From NCBI RefSeq assembly GCF_003254395.2, contig NC_037641.1, positions 2,186,001-2,250,000 of the forward strand: 64,000 nt of DNA, given 5' to 3'. How positions within the stretch are numbered: the first letter of the stretch is position 1; every line of letters begins with the position of its first letter. A program made the position numbers and the translations under genes. Under the pieces are notes generated by a model that saw only the letters and a program-made list of their open reading frames with translations, was not told where the DNA came from and ran no database searches. Shown here one piece after another: positions 1 to 12,033 of the stretch. Source of the DNA: Apis mellifera. Its lineage: Eukaryota > Arthropoda > Insecta > Hymenoptera > Apidae.

Positions 1-1969
1 AATTAATATTTTAAATATAAAATCTAAGACATTAGATCTCTTATCCGAATTTTATGTGATTTTTTTGAACTGTAGTTGTATTATGATAATTCTTGAATCT
101 TATATTTTGTTAAGATTTAATATATGCATAATATACGCATAGTTTGCATTTTATAATTACTACTCAAAGTTTTCATGAATATTGTTTGTAATAAATAATA
201 AATAGTTCCCAATACAAATCTATCAGTTTTTTAAAAGAAATCGATTCGTTAGAAAGCATTGTATGCTTTTGAGTTTTCGTTAGAAAGCATTGTATATACA
301 ATTAATAATCATTATATATACAAATGAACAAATTTATTTTATTTTTATAAATAAAACAATTTTTGTTTTTTTACTATTTATAACTGATGCATTTGGAGAT
401 TGATAAATATCTATGTGTAATATACATAATCATAAGTACTCTAAAGATATTAAAGTTGAATTCCATTTCTACATTTCATATACTCGCACTTATAATTTGT
501 AATTTTTTTTATATTTAGAAAAGAGAAAAATTTACTTTGAAAAACTTCACATAATTCAAATATTCATGGACAATAAAGTGAAAAAGATATTGAATTTTTA
601 AATTCAAAATCGACCATAGTAACAATTCATTAACAAAATAAAAATATATCTTACATATTGAAGAAATTTATATCTATAAATGATGATTATGTTGAAAAGT
701 AAGCATTTTAATGTTAATGAATTTTATATTCTTTTTTTCATTTTTTAAATATCTATTTTTATTTTTTAGGATATAAGAAGTAAATTGTTTTTCCAAAAAA
801 TATTAGTAATCAATTGATTAAAATTTAAAGAAGTTAATAAAAAAGAGAAATAAATATATAAAATATAAAATTTTAATTTTCGCAAATTATTATTTTCTAA
901 CATATTTTATAAATTCTGAAATTAATATATTCTTTATTTTTTAAAATTAATAAAAATTTTTCAGTATTATATATTGGATATAAAGATATAATTAATACAT
1001 TGAACGCTATAAACGCTGAATCCTATAAAATATCATTTTTTTATATAATTGCTATGTTTAACAAATTATTTCTATTTATCTATTTCTAAAATTTATTTTG
1101 AAAATATTAAATTGAATTATTTTAAAAAGTAAATTTAAAATTATCATTAGAATTATCGAAGAATATCATTCAATATATTTAATTCTAATTCAAAATTGAC
1201 TTCACAATTAAAAATTCTATTCAATATTTCCATTCAAAATTTAAAAATTAGATTTAAAAAATATATCAAATAAATTATAATTGAAAATTTCATTTCAGAT
1301 TATTCTAATTATTATAGTAATATATTATAAAAAAAAAGATATTAAACTATAAACAAAATTTTTATAATTGAATTTTTAAAATTATAAGAATTTAAAAAAA
1401 TGTATTTTTTAGTTTTCAAAATTTGATTATTATGTAAAAAAAAATAGATTATAATATTAAAGTATTTATAAATTTATAAATTTAGAAATATATTTTTTTT
1501 AAAATTGCAAGTATTTATTTTGAAATTTAAAATTTTGTCTGACAAAAATAACATATAAATGATTATTTAATGAATCATTATCTTTTAGTAATAATATTTT
1601 ATGAAATCTTTTGCATTGTATTTTATTCAGATTTATAAATACATATTAAACTTGATTACGTCATTTAACATGTATAAATATTATGTATATATATGAATGT
1701 TTTAATAAATATAAAAAAATAATATGAATAATATAATAATAATAATAATAATAATATAAATAATTTGAAATTGTAAATAATTTGAAATTATTTTTGATTT
1801 ATTTGATTATTAATAATCAATATTAAATTAAATAAATATCATTATTAATTATTTGATTATTTTATTTAATATCCTGCAAAATATAATAATTTTTTAAATC
1901 AATTCATTTAATAAAAAAAATTAAAATATTTAATAATTAAGTAGAAAATAGTTTTTAAGAAGTCTCAAG
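1..1969. other. A+T-rich intergenic DNA
   Basis: Nothing with gene-like composition or credible splice sites. It holds a short repeat at 247-296 and an AAT tract at about 1732-1755. Confidence 0.5.
247..296. repeat. 18-bp direct repeat, two copies
   Basis: The 18-mer CGTTAGAAAGCATTGTAT occurs at 247 and again at 278, 31 bases apart, in otherwise featureless A+T-rich DNA. A small local duplication. Confidence 0.7.
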
Positions 1970-2115
1970 GTAGTCTAAAGGAAATGACAATGTGAATTAG
2001 ATGATAATAGAAAACAAACGGAGTCCAGAGGTTAATCAAATGAAGCTCGTATTTTGGATTTATTCAATTAGTTCTTTTCCAACCTTTCAAAAGTGAGTTT
2101 CGTGTTATAAAGCAG
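1970..2115 (+). other. candidate 5' UTR exon of the divergent desaturase
   Basis: From about 1970 the sequence is less A+T rich than its surroundings. At 2115 it meets a good donor (GCAG, then GTAATA). The next acceptor, AACAG at 2508-2512, sits four bases before the start codon at 2517. Joining the two puts an in-frame TAA shortly before the ATG, as expected of a leader. The 5' end is not resolved and I see no convincing TATA box. The homologous gene at 8025-10169 also has an acceptor just before its ATG, so a split leader seems ancestral to the pair. Confidence 0.4.
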
Positions 2116-2516
2116 GTAATATTCTGATCCACTGGATATATGATTTAATTTTTCAAATTATTTTGTTTTAATCTTTTCTTAATCTACGTTTCTCTTGTTT
2201 AATCTCTTGTGACATTTTCAATTAAACTATATTTCCAATTTATTCGATTAATTCGATAATTTTATATATGATTTATCCTTAAAAAAAGTTACCTTTCAAA
2301 ACTACTTTTTTAATTTTTTAATGAAAATTTCTATTATAGATATTATATTTGTATTCTGAATATAATTTTCATTTTTTAATTCCTTGAAATTATTATTAAA
2401 GTTTCAAAATAATATATAATGTACTTGAAAATAAATAAAACATTGATGAAACAATGATGATAAGAAATGTATTGTAAATATAATATAATTTGTAATTTGT
2501 TAAAATAAACAGGATA

Positions 2517-3445
2517 ATGAACGAAAGGAAACAAAAAGTGAAATGGATAGCCATTTTATGGTATATCTACATACACGTTTTAGGAGTGTACGCTATCTGG
2601 TTAATGTTCACTTCTGCCAAATGGATGACAATTTTCTATAGTAAGAAAATTTTTCTACATCGTTTATTTTTCAGAAAATTTTTCATTAATATTATTAATT
2701 TTATACTATTTATATCAAATCATTTTTTCAATGCTTAACAATACTCGTTGATATAATAGCGATTATAATATGGTTACAATAATTTATAATTTTTTTCAAG
2801 AAATGAATAATAAAATTAAAAATAATCATATTATAACTTATCATATTTAATCGCATTTAAACATCAGTATAAAATATATAAAATAACTTAACAAATGAAG
2901 AAATAATGATCTTATATCTATTATAATATATATGAAATATATTACATTATAAAAAAATATAAAAAATTAAAAAAATAAATATTATAAAAATTAAGAATTA
3001 TAATATTACAAAAATATACTATAGAATTAATAATAATTGCATATGGACTATTAATTACAGTTATTAATATTCTGAAATCAGTCATCAAAATGATCAATAA
3101 CTTTGTTCATTGCAAATAGACAAATGAAAATATCTCATTATTCTATCAAATTCCGATACATTATTCTTTTTTTTTTTATAATTTAGCTAATTAATTAATT
3201 TTTCAGCAATTTTCATAACAGCTATTGGTTACTTTGGAATGACAGCAGGTGCTCATAGATTATGGGCTCATAGGACATATGAAAGCGAGAGTTTGGTTAA
3301 ACTTTTTCTCATGCTCGCTCATACTTCAACAGGAGTGGTAAATATCTTAAAGTCATGGTGTTAATGAAACAATTATAAAAATGAGATAAATTGTCTTTTT
3401 ATTTTTTTTATCTAGACATTTACATATATAAATATTTACATTGTA

Positions 3446-3535
<90 letters not shown>

Positions 3536-5480
3536 TATAATATATATATAAAATATATATATATATATATATATGAGATAATTTAATAATAAAATTTCAA
3601 ATAAAGATTTTTCATATTATTTAATTGTTTTTTCTTTTCATCTTTATTTTTAATAAATTATAAAATATAGTATATTTTTTATAGGGTTCGATATATAACT
3701 GGGTATTATATCACAGAATCCATCATAAATATTATGGAACTGATAAAGATCCTTACAATCATAAGAAGGGATTTCTCTATAGTCATTATCTAAGCAATAT
3801 ATTGTCGCCTAATATGAACCTTGAAGAGATGAAACGTAGAATTGATCTAAGCGATATCGAGAATGATATTTATGTTTATTTTCAAAAGATGTAAGTTTCA
3901 GTTAAACATGTATATATATATATATTTATTTATTTATTTATTATATGAAAAATTATAAAATTCTAAATTCTTTTTAGCTGAAACATGTTGTAATGAAAAT
4001 ATCTATATGAATAGTAAGTTTAAGTTAATGGTTTATATAATGTTGAAATGATATAGTGATAATCCAACATATGAGCTATTAACTTAAACTAATTACTACA
4101 ATTTTGCCTGTAAGCCATTGTTTAATTAGACAAAAAGAATTGTAAATATAATATTCCATTAAAACAATATTACTCACATATATTATTTTCATATTATTCG
4201 ATATTTTATGAAAATTCTTACAGAATATATTTGTAATCAAATATATTTACTTATCAGCAATTTTCGTTTATTCGCAGCTTCTACTGGCCTTTATTTTTAA
4301 TATTTGGACTTATATTGCCTCTGAATGCACCATTGGAATATTGGAATGAATCATTGATTGAGACTATATTAATAACAGGATTCCTACGATTCGCTATTAT
4401 AATAAATATATCCTGGCTAATGAATAGTGCATTTCTGGTCTGGAATATCAAGGAAGGAGAAAAGTTAATACACATTTCAGATACAATTAGCTTATTATAC
4501 AAACTATTTTTTAAAATGCCACAAAGTCATGGTACTGTCATTATTGACAATAATGGCATCCATATTAAATAAAATATTGCAATCATTGAAATAATGAAGA
4601 ATTTTATATATAATCATTTGATTGTATTTATTATATTAAAATTGAAAAATTCGTTAGTTTATACAAATATAGATGTAATTTTTTTTTAATTATTTAATTT
4701 TTATTTATTAATAATTAAAATACAAATTCTATGAATTTGATTGACTTGGGTACTATTTATTTATGGTGAAAATAATTTCACTGAATTTTCTCAATATATG
4801 TATTAATAAAATTGTATTTTTTTATTGTTAATGTTGTTTCACAATTATTTTGATTATTTGAAGAAGCATTTTGAAGTTAAATTATTAAATAGAAAATTTC
4901 ATTGTCAAAAAAATTCATTTTCTAATATTAAATTAATTATCGAAATAACATTAAAGAAATATAAAAATTAATAGACAAATATGTAACAATTGAAATGAAA
5001 ATTCTCAATTTGAAAATTCAAAATTGACCAAGAAAAAGGAATTAAACTAAAAAATTAAATTAAAAAAATAAATTAAAACTAAAAATATTCGCATAATTCT
5101 ATATTATATTTATTATAACCAAAAAGAAGTATTAACCAATCACAATTTATTAATCTAATTATGATTTCAGGATTCCATCAAAAACTATCAGCATTTTCTT
5201 CTTGAAAAAATCATTTTGGCCGAAATATCATTACAAAATTCCATGGGATTGGAAATGTGGTGAATTCGGTATTTATGATGATGATTGGACCACATTCTTT
5301 ATTAAAATGGCGCACGAACTTAATCTGGTTAATTCATTACTAACAGTCGATACTGAAGATATCAGAGATATGCTTCATGAAATGACTATAAAAGAAATCA
5401 CTCTTGAAGATAGTCTCGAAAAGTTGAAAGAAAAATCTATATTTAATATGGAGAAAACAAAATTGATAAAAAAACATTGA
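2517..5480 (+). CDS. divergent acyl-CoA desaturase, 5 exons, incomplete metal site
   Basis: Coding exons by splice sites and phase: 2517-2640, 3207-3337, 3685-3890, 4278-4463, 5171-5480 (957 nt, 318 aa). The family is an ER-membrane di-iron enzyme that puts a double bond into fatty acyl-CoA. Box 1 HRLWAH (residues 58-63) and box 2 HRIHH (95-99) are intact, as are W(L/M)NS (Asn203) and the PWDW motif. Box 3, normally HNYHH, reads PKYHY (233-237), and the His of NSAAH is Leu207, so three of the ten metal ligands known from mouse SCD1 are gone. Exons 2-4 have exactly the sizes of those in the minus-strand paralogue at 8025-10169, which fixes the donor after exon 4 (GTTAAT). The ATG at 2517 is taken as start because, after splicing from the upstream exon ending at 2115, a TAA stop lies in frame just before it. 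The frame stays open although the DNA is A+T rich, which argues for selection rather than decay. Catalysis is doubtful. The family call is certain; the function is not. Confidence 0.88.
3453..3574. repeat. (TA)n-rich microsatellite in desaturase intron 2
   Basis: Several long TA runs separated by short AAA interruptions, lying between exons 2 and 3 of the divergent desaturase. Confidence 0.9.
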
Positions 5481-5625
5481 ATTAAAAATGCAAAATTAGT
5501 TAAACTAAATTAATTCACCAAAATTCAATTTCATTGTTTACATATATTCATTTCAAATATTTATTTTATTGACATATTAAATATTACAAGATTTCGAATA
5601 AATGTAATTGAATAAATAAAATTAA
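5481..5625 (+). terminator. 3' UTR and polyadenylation signals of the divergent desaturase
   Basis: After the TGA at 5478-5480 there are AATAAA hexamers at 5597-5602, 5611-5616 and 5615-5620. They would give a 3' UTR of roughly 130-150 nt. The hexamer is common by chance in DNA this A+T rich, so the position is likely but not certain. Confidence 0.4.
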
Positions 5626-5639
5626 AAACAATTAAAAAA

Positions 5640-7260
5640 AAAGTGTTCCTTATTATATACTTACATATTTTTACGATTTACTACGTTACATAAAAATTAT
5701 TCAATCTAATATCAAAACAATAAGTTAATGATTATTAAAAAAATTTTTATTTAAATTAAGTTTTCAAAAAAAATCTATGCATTATTTGCATATTTATTAA
5801 TTAAGAATATATCTAAATATATTTTCTTATTTTTTTCATTTCATCGTTTAAATTAGTTTTAAAATATTTTTATATCAGAAATTAATATAAATTATTAACA
5901 ATTGATTTAACAAAATCTTTTAATAAAATTTGATCAAAATAAGAATATAATAATTTTTAAAGATGTTTAAAAATCATTGTTTCTTAAAAAAATCAATTAT
6001 ATTATTTTCTTTATTTCTTTTTAAAATCAAGTTCTTTTTATTTATTACAATAAAGAAAATCGTCGATTACAGATTTTTTATATCTTCCATTCACCCATTT
6101 TTAATAAAATTATTAGAAAAAAATAAATTAAAAAGATACCATATCCTTATTCTTATTTTTTCTTATTTATTAATCTCAGAAAGCGTGAAATATTTCTTTT
6201 TTTTACTTTTGGTAAATTTTTTTCTGCAATTTTTATTTAATATCATTATTAGATAATGAAGGACAAAAGGTATTATATCTTTTATAATTTTACACATACA
6301 TATACATATTACAAATTTATTAATTTTGAAAAATAAAAAGAAATGTTATTTTTTATAACACAAAAAAAAAATCTTTAGATTTGTATTAATAAATTTATGA
6401 AAATAATTAATGGTTGAAATTAATAAAAGTACAGTTAATAAAAAATTAATAATCAAAAAAAATATTACTTAAAAATAAATCAACTTTGTATTTGTTTCAC
6501 GCTTTCGCTTTCTAGAATTAAAGTATTACAAACAAACAAAAATGGAAGAAGAGAAAAAGAAAAATAAAATATATTTAAATTCTCATGTTTCAAAAATAGA
6601 TAATTATAATTACTAAATAAAATTTTATATTGTGACTAATATTATATTGTGACTAAAAATACTAAGAAAGAGAATAAATAGTAAGAAAAAACAAAGAAAG
6701 GGAGGTTTTATTATGATACATCTTCAATATTTAGAAAAAATATTTATAAATAATATAAAAATAACAATAATCGGGAAAATAAAAGTTGAAACGAGAGACA
6801 GAAATCAGTACTGAATTATTCATATATAAGAATTATATTAATTTGCTATTAAATATGTGAAAGAAGTTATTTAACAAAAGATTATTGTCTTGTTTAACTA
6901 TCATCTAATCATTTTTTTTCTTATAAGAAATATTAAAAGAATTTTCAAGTTTATATTCTTTAACATCGATTTTTAAAATTGTTAAACTAGTAAATAAAAA
7001 AAAAAAAGAAAATCAATTTTTCAATAATAGAATTTACGTATGGATTAGATGGAAAGGAAAATTATTCAATCAAAAATCTATAGATTATATAGACTGTACT
7101 TAACGAACTAGTACTAATATTAATATAAGTTTTTAGAAGACAGTAGAATTTCGATAATATGATATTCAATAATCCAAGACGCATAATTCTATTTTAGCTT
7201 GTTATTCAATAAGCATATTACAAAACATATTTCGTAAAAAAATATTTATTTCATATTTCT
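5640..7260. other. A+T-rich gap between two convergent desaturases
   Basis: No exon with splice sites and sensible composition was found between the two 3' ends. The open frame at 5963-6256 (plus) is a Phe/Ile/Leu/Lys-rich translation of low-complexity DNA and is not taken as a gene. No relic of an extra desaturase copy was recognised. Confidence 0.5.
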
Positions 7261-7269
7261 TAATAAATT

Positions 7270-8024
7270 TTATTAATTTATTAATTTATTATAAATTTTT
7301 TCTTATCAAATTTCAGATGTAGTCTTAGAATTCGAAATATTTGATAATCTGACAAGCATTTCCAAAGAATTATCGCAATTCTACTGTATCTAATTTCAAA
7401 TGATTTCCGCATGCGAATATCATTGTAATTTCGAATTTCGTTGAAATATCTCACTAAGGATTTTCTCGCGAGATTATTAAGGACATTTAGAACCCGCCAA
7501 ATGACCTCAAATCAGTCGCATAATCGACATATTTGTTATTTAATTTTCGATATATTAGTTTTTCAAATCGATTAATATCTTTTAATTTGTAAAAATCAAT
7601 ATTTACAGCACAACACTATTACGCTAAAAATTATTTAATAATAATGTAAAAATAAAAATTTCTTTTAGATAGCAACACATACATTAATGTATATTTCTAA
7701 AAACAAGAAATCTTATTACTGTGCATATCAATTTTTATGAAAATATAACAAAACAATATATAAATGTTTTACTCATCACTGAATAGTTGAATAGTTTCAG
7801 ATTCATATTTTTGATAAAAATAGAGTACAGCTAAGATTAATATAACTGGGTAATTAAAAATATTAAGCGATTCCAAAATATTTCCAATGATTCCCAGATA
7901 GTTTGTATTCCTTCACCCCCTAAATATGTACAAAGTGAGCCATAGTTCAATCGTTTTGTAGGAAACAAGTGAACAACTAGCTCGCATTGTTAATTATGTT
8001 TCTTAATGGTCTTTTTTCCATATT
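7270..8024 (-). other. probable 3' UTR of the canonical desaturase
   Basis: The stretch directly downstream (minus strand) of the stop codon at 8025 has a more balanced composition than the rest of the gap, especially 7310-7560 and 7880-8024. It ends at a cluster of minus-strand AATAAA hexamers (plus-strand TTTATT at 7269-7274, 7277-7282 and 7285-7290). A 3' UTR of about 750 nt would fit. The C+G-bearing part near 7440-7530 could hold regulatory sites, but none is recognised. Confidence 0.35.
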
Positions 8025-10169
8025 TTAATAAGCTTTATGATATACCATCGTCACCTCCCTATCTTTTTGTGTTTGATCCTTATCACCCCAACCCCACAGA
8101 TTATGACTTCCATCGCCGGTTCTTTCCACTCGTTTTTTCACTAAATCAGAAGGAACTGACTTCAAATCATATGCGAGTCTAAGTTTTGCGCACATATCAA
8201 TAAAAGCTGTTGTAACATTAAATCTGTAATTTCCCAATTCTGCCGTTTTGTAGTCCCATGGGAATACATGGTGATAGTTATGCCAACCTTCGCCAAGTGC
8301 TCCTATGGCCACCGCTTTATTCTCCGAAGGATTGATAAACCTAAATAAAATAATTTAATTATTTTATTTATTATTTATTTTCATTATGTTTATTATTTTC
8401 TTTTTTTACTGAACTTTTGAATTATTATTTGAGTAAATAATTATTTATACTATTTTCAGAAAAAAATATAAAATGTTAATATCTATTTTTTAAATGATAA
8501 TCACACTAACTTGTCATATGGTTTGTTTCCAAAGATATGAGCAGCGGAGTTGACAAGCCAAGTCATATTCAGCACGAAAACATAACGCAAAACTGTGGCC
8601 ACGAAATATGAATTAGACCAAGTTTCATTCCAACCATAGACTGGAATAATAGTCGGTAAAACGAAACAAAATAGAGGCATCAGAATTAAATAGTATCTGT
8701 AAATATATTATGAAATATATTAAGAATGTAATCAAATTTTTTTATCTTTTTAGAATGTTAATATATTCATTAACATTATATCTTTGGAGGTCAATTGAAA
8801 TTTATTTTCTAACTTATAAATAATTTAAATTTCCATTAAATGAAGCGGCATAGTAAGCGTCTCTATTTTTATCACATCGCTAGTTTACTTTGTCTTTGTC
8901 TTGCTTCATGTAACAATATGCTTATAAATTCTTAATAAATAAGCTTTAATTAATTTCTGTATATTTTACTTTTATATGTTTATTTTGGTCTCCATAAATG
9001 AATATATTAACACTCTGAATATAAAATATATTTCTATCACTTTTTATTATTTAATATAGGAAAAAGGTCAAACATTTTATTTCATTTGATCACGAAAAAG
9101 AATTAAAGTAAGTCATGCTTACTTTTTCTGGAATGCCAATATACGATTTTTCTCCAGATCACTTATATCGATTCTTTTGCCTTTTTCTTTAATGTCCGGA
9201 TGTTTTTTACACAAGAGCCAGCCTATGTGCGCGAAGAAAAATCCTCTCGTCGCGTTATGAGGGTCCGCATCTGTTTCGCTGTATTTATGATGAACTCTGT
9301 GATCTCTAGCCCAATGAATTGCTGCATCCTATAAAAAAAACAATTGAATGGAAGAATAGCAATTAAAAATTTAATAGAAAAATTTTTCTCTTCTACAATA
9401 TCACAACATCGCAAAAAAAAAAAAAATTACGATAAAATTTTCAATTTAATTTTTAGTTATGAAAATTACTTTATTAATTTATATCAGTACTTTCTATTCT
9501 GAATTCATATAATGTATTTAATAATAATAATATTTAATAAATTGATGACTTACTTGAAATGCCATAGTATTCCAAATTACTAATACTAACTCAAGTGGCC
9601 ATTTCGCTTTATAAGATTTGTGTGCCCATAATCTGTGAGCACCAGCTGTAATTCCCAATCCAGTGCATACGTATAGGAATAATGCTATAAAATGGAAATA
9701 AAATATTTAAATTTTAATCTTTTTTATTATATATCATTATATATTTAAATAAAAGATTCTAATTTATATTTTACTTATTATATATTTTTTATTAATGAAA
9801 ATAACATCACACACATATATGTATGTATTATTAAAAATAATAATTAACTAAATATTAAAAACACAATTAAAAATTATTTTATTTGTTAAAATAAAATTTG
9901 CAACGTAAAATATTTTAAAATAATATAGAAGTTAATTAATTGAACAATTTATTATTTCACTTACCAAACAAAGTAGTTTTAAATTGTGCAGACGTAAAAA
10001 CCAGATACAATCCATACACAGCGGCTAGATGAAGATAAGAGAAGATAATCACATTTCTCCAGATAATGTGTTTCTTGTATTTTTTTTTAGGTGTCTCGAT
10101 TATAGTTTGATCTGAACGATTATCTCCATCAAATATACCTGACGGAGTACTTGTTACATTAGGTGCCAT
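8025..10169 (-). CDS. acyl-CoA desaturase (probable delta-9), 5 coding exons
   Basis: Exons in reading order: 10169-9965, 9684-9554, 9328-9123, 8696-8511, 8340-8025 (1044 nt, 347 aa), all with GT..AG introns and matching phases. The protein has the full insect desaturase set: box 1 HRLWAH (85-90), box 2 HRVHH (122-126), NSAAH (230-234) and box 3 HNYHH (263-267), plus the GEGWHNYHH and PWDY context. All ten expected metal ligands are present. Hydrophobic pairs near 38-82 and 182-230 fit the four-helix ER membrane fold. It would introduce a double bond into saturated fatty acyl-CoA with cytochrome b5 as electron donor, feeding membrane lipids, cuticular hydrocarbons or pheromones. Delta-9 specificity is inferred from resemblance to canonical insect desaturases; other positions such as delta-11 cannot be ruled out. 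The acceptor at 10183-10184 shows that the leader is split and the promoter lies upstream, perhaps far away. Confidence 0.95.
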
Positions 10170-10182
10170 TTCTTCTTTATTT
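10170..10182 (-). other. last 13 nt of the spliced 5' UTR of the canonical desaturase
   Basis: On the minus strand a pyrimidine-rich acceptor ending in TTTTAG (AG at 10184-10183) comes 13 bases before the ATG at 10169. The transcript must therefore begin in one or more upstream noncoding exons at higher coordinates. The islands at 23.6, 27.1, 34.7 and 37.6 kb are candidates. Confidence 0.55.
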
Positions 10183-11973
10183 CTAAAACGGAATATAAAA
10201 AAATTATTATATTTGTAAATTAGGATACAAAATTTTTTGGATTTTATGACATTTTTTTTTTATTTGTGATCGAATAAAAATGATTAATAGAATTTAATGA
10301 AAAACAAAAAAAAAATTTATTGATTTATTAAAGATTTTAAAAGATTGAAAGTTAAAAGTTTGTTTTAAAAGAATTTGCAAATAAAATAATTGTTTTTAAT
10401 AATTTTTAAAATAAATATCTTGATCATTTTCTTAATAAATAAATAAGAATAGAAAAATATAAATAAATAAATAAAGATAAAGAATACATAATAAGTATAA
10501 AAATATATTTTGTAAATATTTTTTAAAGATTTTAAATACATTAAAATATTTTCTTGAAATTTTTTAAATAAAATAATTGTGTTTTGATAATTTTTAAAAT
10601 AAATATTTTTTTGATAATTAAATAAAGTACATGAATATAAAAAGTGATTTTTTTATTTATTACATTTAACAATCTTTGATAATTCATAATATATAAATAA
10701 AATATATAATATAATATATAATATAAATAATGCTATTATTTCATATTTCCATTTTTTTACGAAATATATTTTATCTTTCTTAAAATTTAAATTCTAATAA
10801 TTTAGAATTAAAAATTATAATTTCTTAAAATTAAAATTACAATTTATAATATTTTATATTTATTATATTAACAAAATAATAATTCTCATTTATGCAATAT
10901 ATATTTATAATTTTTTATTTTCTTTTATAAATTTTATTTTATTTAATGAAATATAATTATAAAGATTCACAATTTATTATATATTTATATTTTTATTATT
11001 TTCTATTTATTAATATTTTAACAATAAATATAGATATTTTTTAAAAATTATTTTACACTTTTAAAAATATTTACGTATTATTTATTTGTTGAAATTTTAT
11101 TAATAATTAATATTCTATAATATAATATATTCTATAATATAAGTTTTCGTTGAAATTTTATAGAACTAATAATAATTTCTAAAATTTGTTTTATTATTAT
11201 TATTATTATTAACATTAATATAACACTAATAATTCTGCATTTCAATAAATTTTCCAATTTAATTTTTCAATTTTCTAATTTAATTTTGGCTTTTTCTTTA
11301 AAAAAGGAAAAATTAAAAAAAATAAAAAATTTGCAATAAAATAATAATATGAAAAATTTATTATTTCTTCATGAATTTGAACGGAACTTTTTTAATTAAT
11401 TTATTGTTGATATATAAATAATTGAAAAATAATTTTAAACTATAATCATATTCTAATTACTTTGAAAATATATAAAAAAAAAATATTAATAAATATATAT
11501 AACCGATCATTTCATGAATATTGGATTTGAATTGAATTAGAATATATTTAATTTTTGATATGCTAATATAAATTAATTTTCTTAGATTTATTTTAAAAAT
11601 TGAGTTAAACTATCAATTTTTAAAATTTTTTTCATTATACATCACAAAAATGATTAAAAATAATTCTGTTCAAAATCCGTGAGTTTTTCTAATTTTTCTA
11701 ATTAATTAGTTATGATAATATTAATATATTCTTAATATATACTTTTATATTTTTAATTATATTATTATATTAATTATGTATATTTTATATATTAATTATA
11801 TAATATATAATATATATATTTTAATATAATATTTTTTTAAGCTTCCTTGATTGATTTTTTTATGCATAATAAAATAATAATTAAAAGTAAAACTAAAATA
11901 AATATTCAAAATTGAGAAAAAATTCAAAATTATGTTTAATTTTCTTAATATATATATTTTTTAATTTTATCTA

Positions 11974-12030
<57 letters not shown>
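11974..12030. repeat. (ATT)n microsatellite
   Basis: About 19 uninterrupted ATT units, likely length-polymorphic. Confidence 0.9.

Positions 12031-12033
<3 letters not shown>

Noticed and set aside
4464..4572. Continuation of desaturase exon 4 to a TAA at 4572
   Set aside because: Ending the exon at 4463 gives the same 186-nt length as the paralogue and leads in phase to a homologous fifth exon, so the read-through is intronic.
5963..6256. 97-codon plus-strand open frame
   Set aside because: Phe/Ile/Leu/Lys-rich translation of low-complexity A+T-rich DNA with no domain and no splice context.
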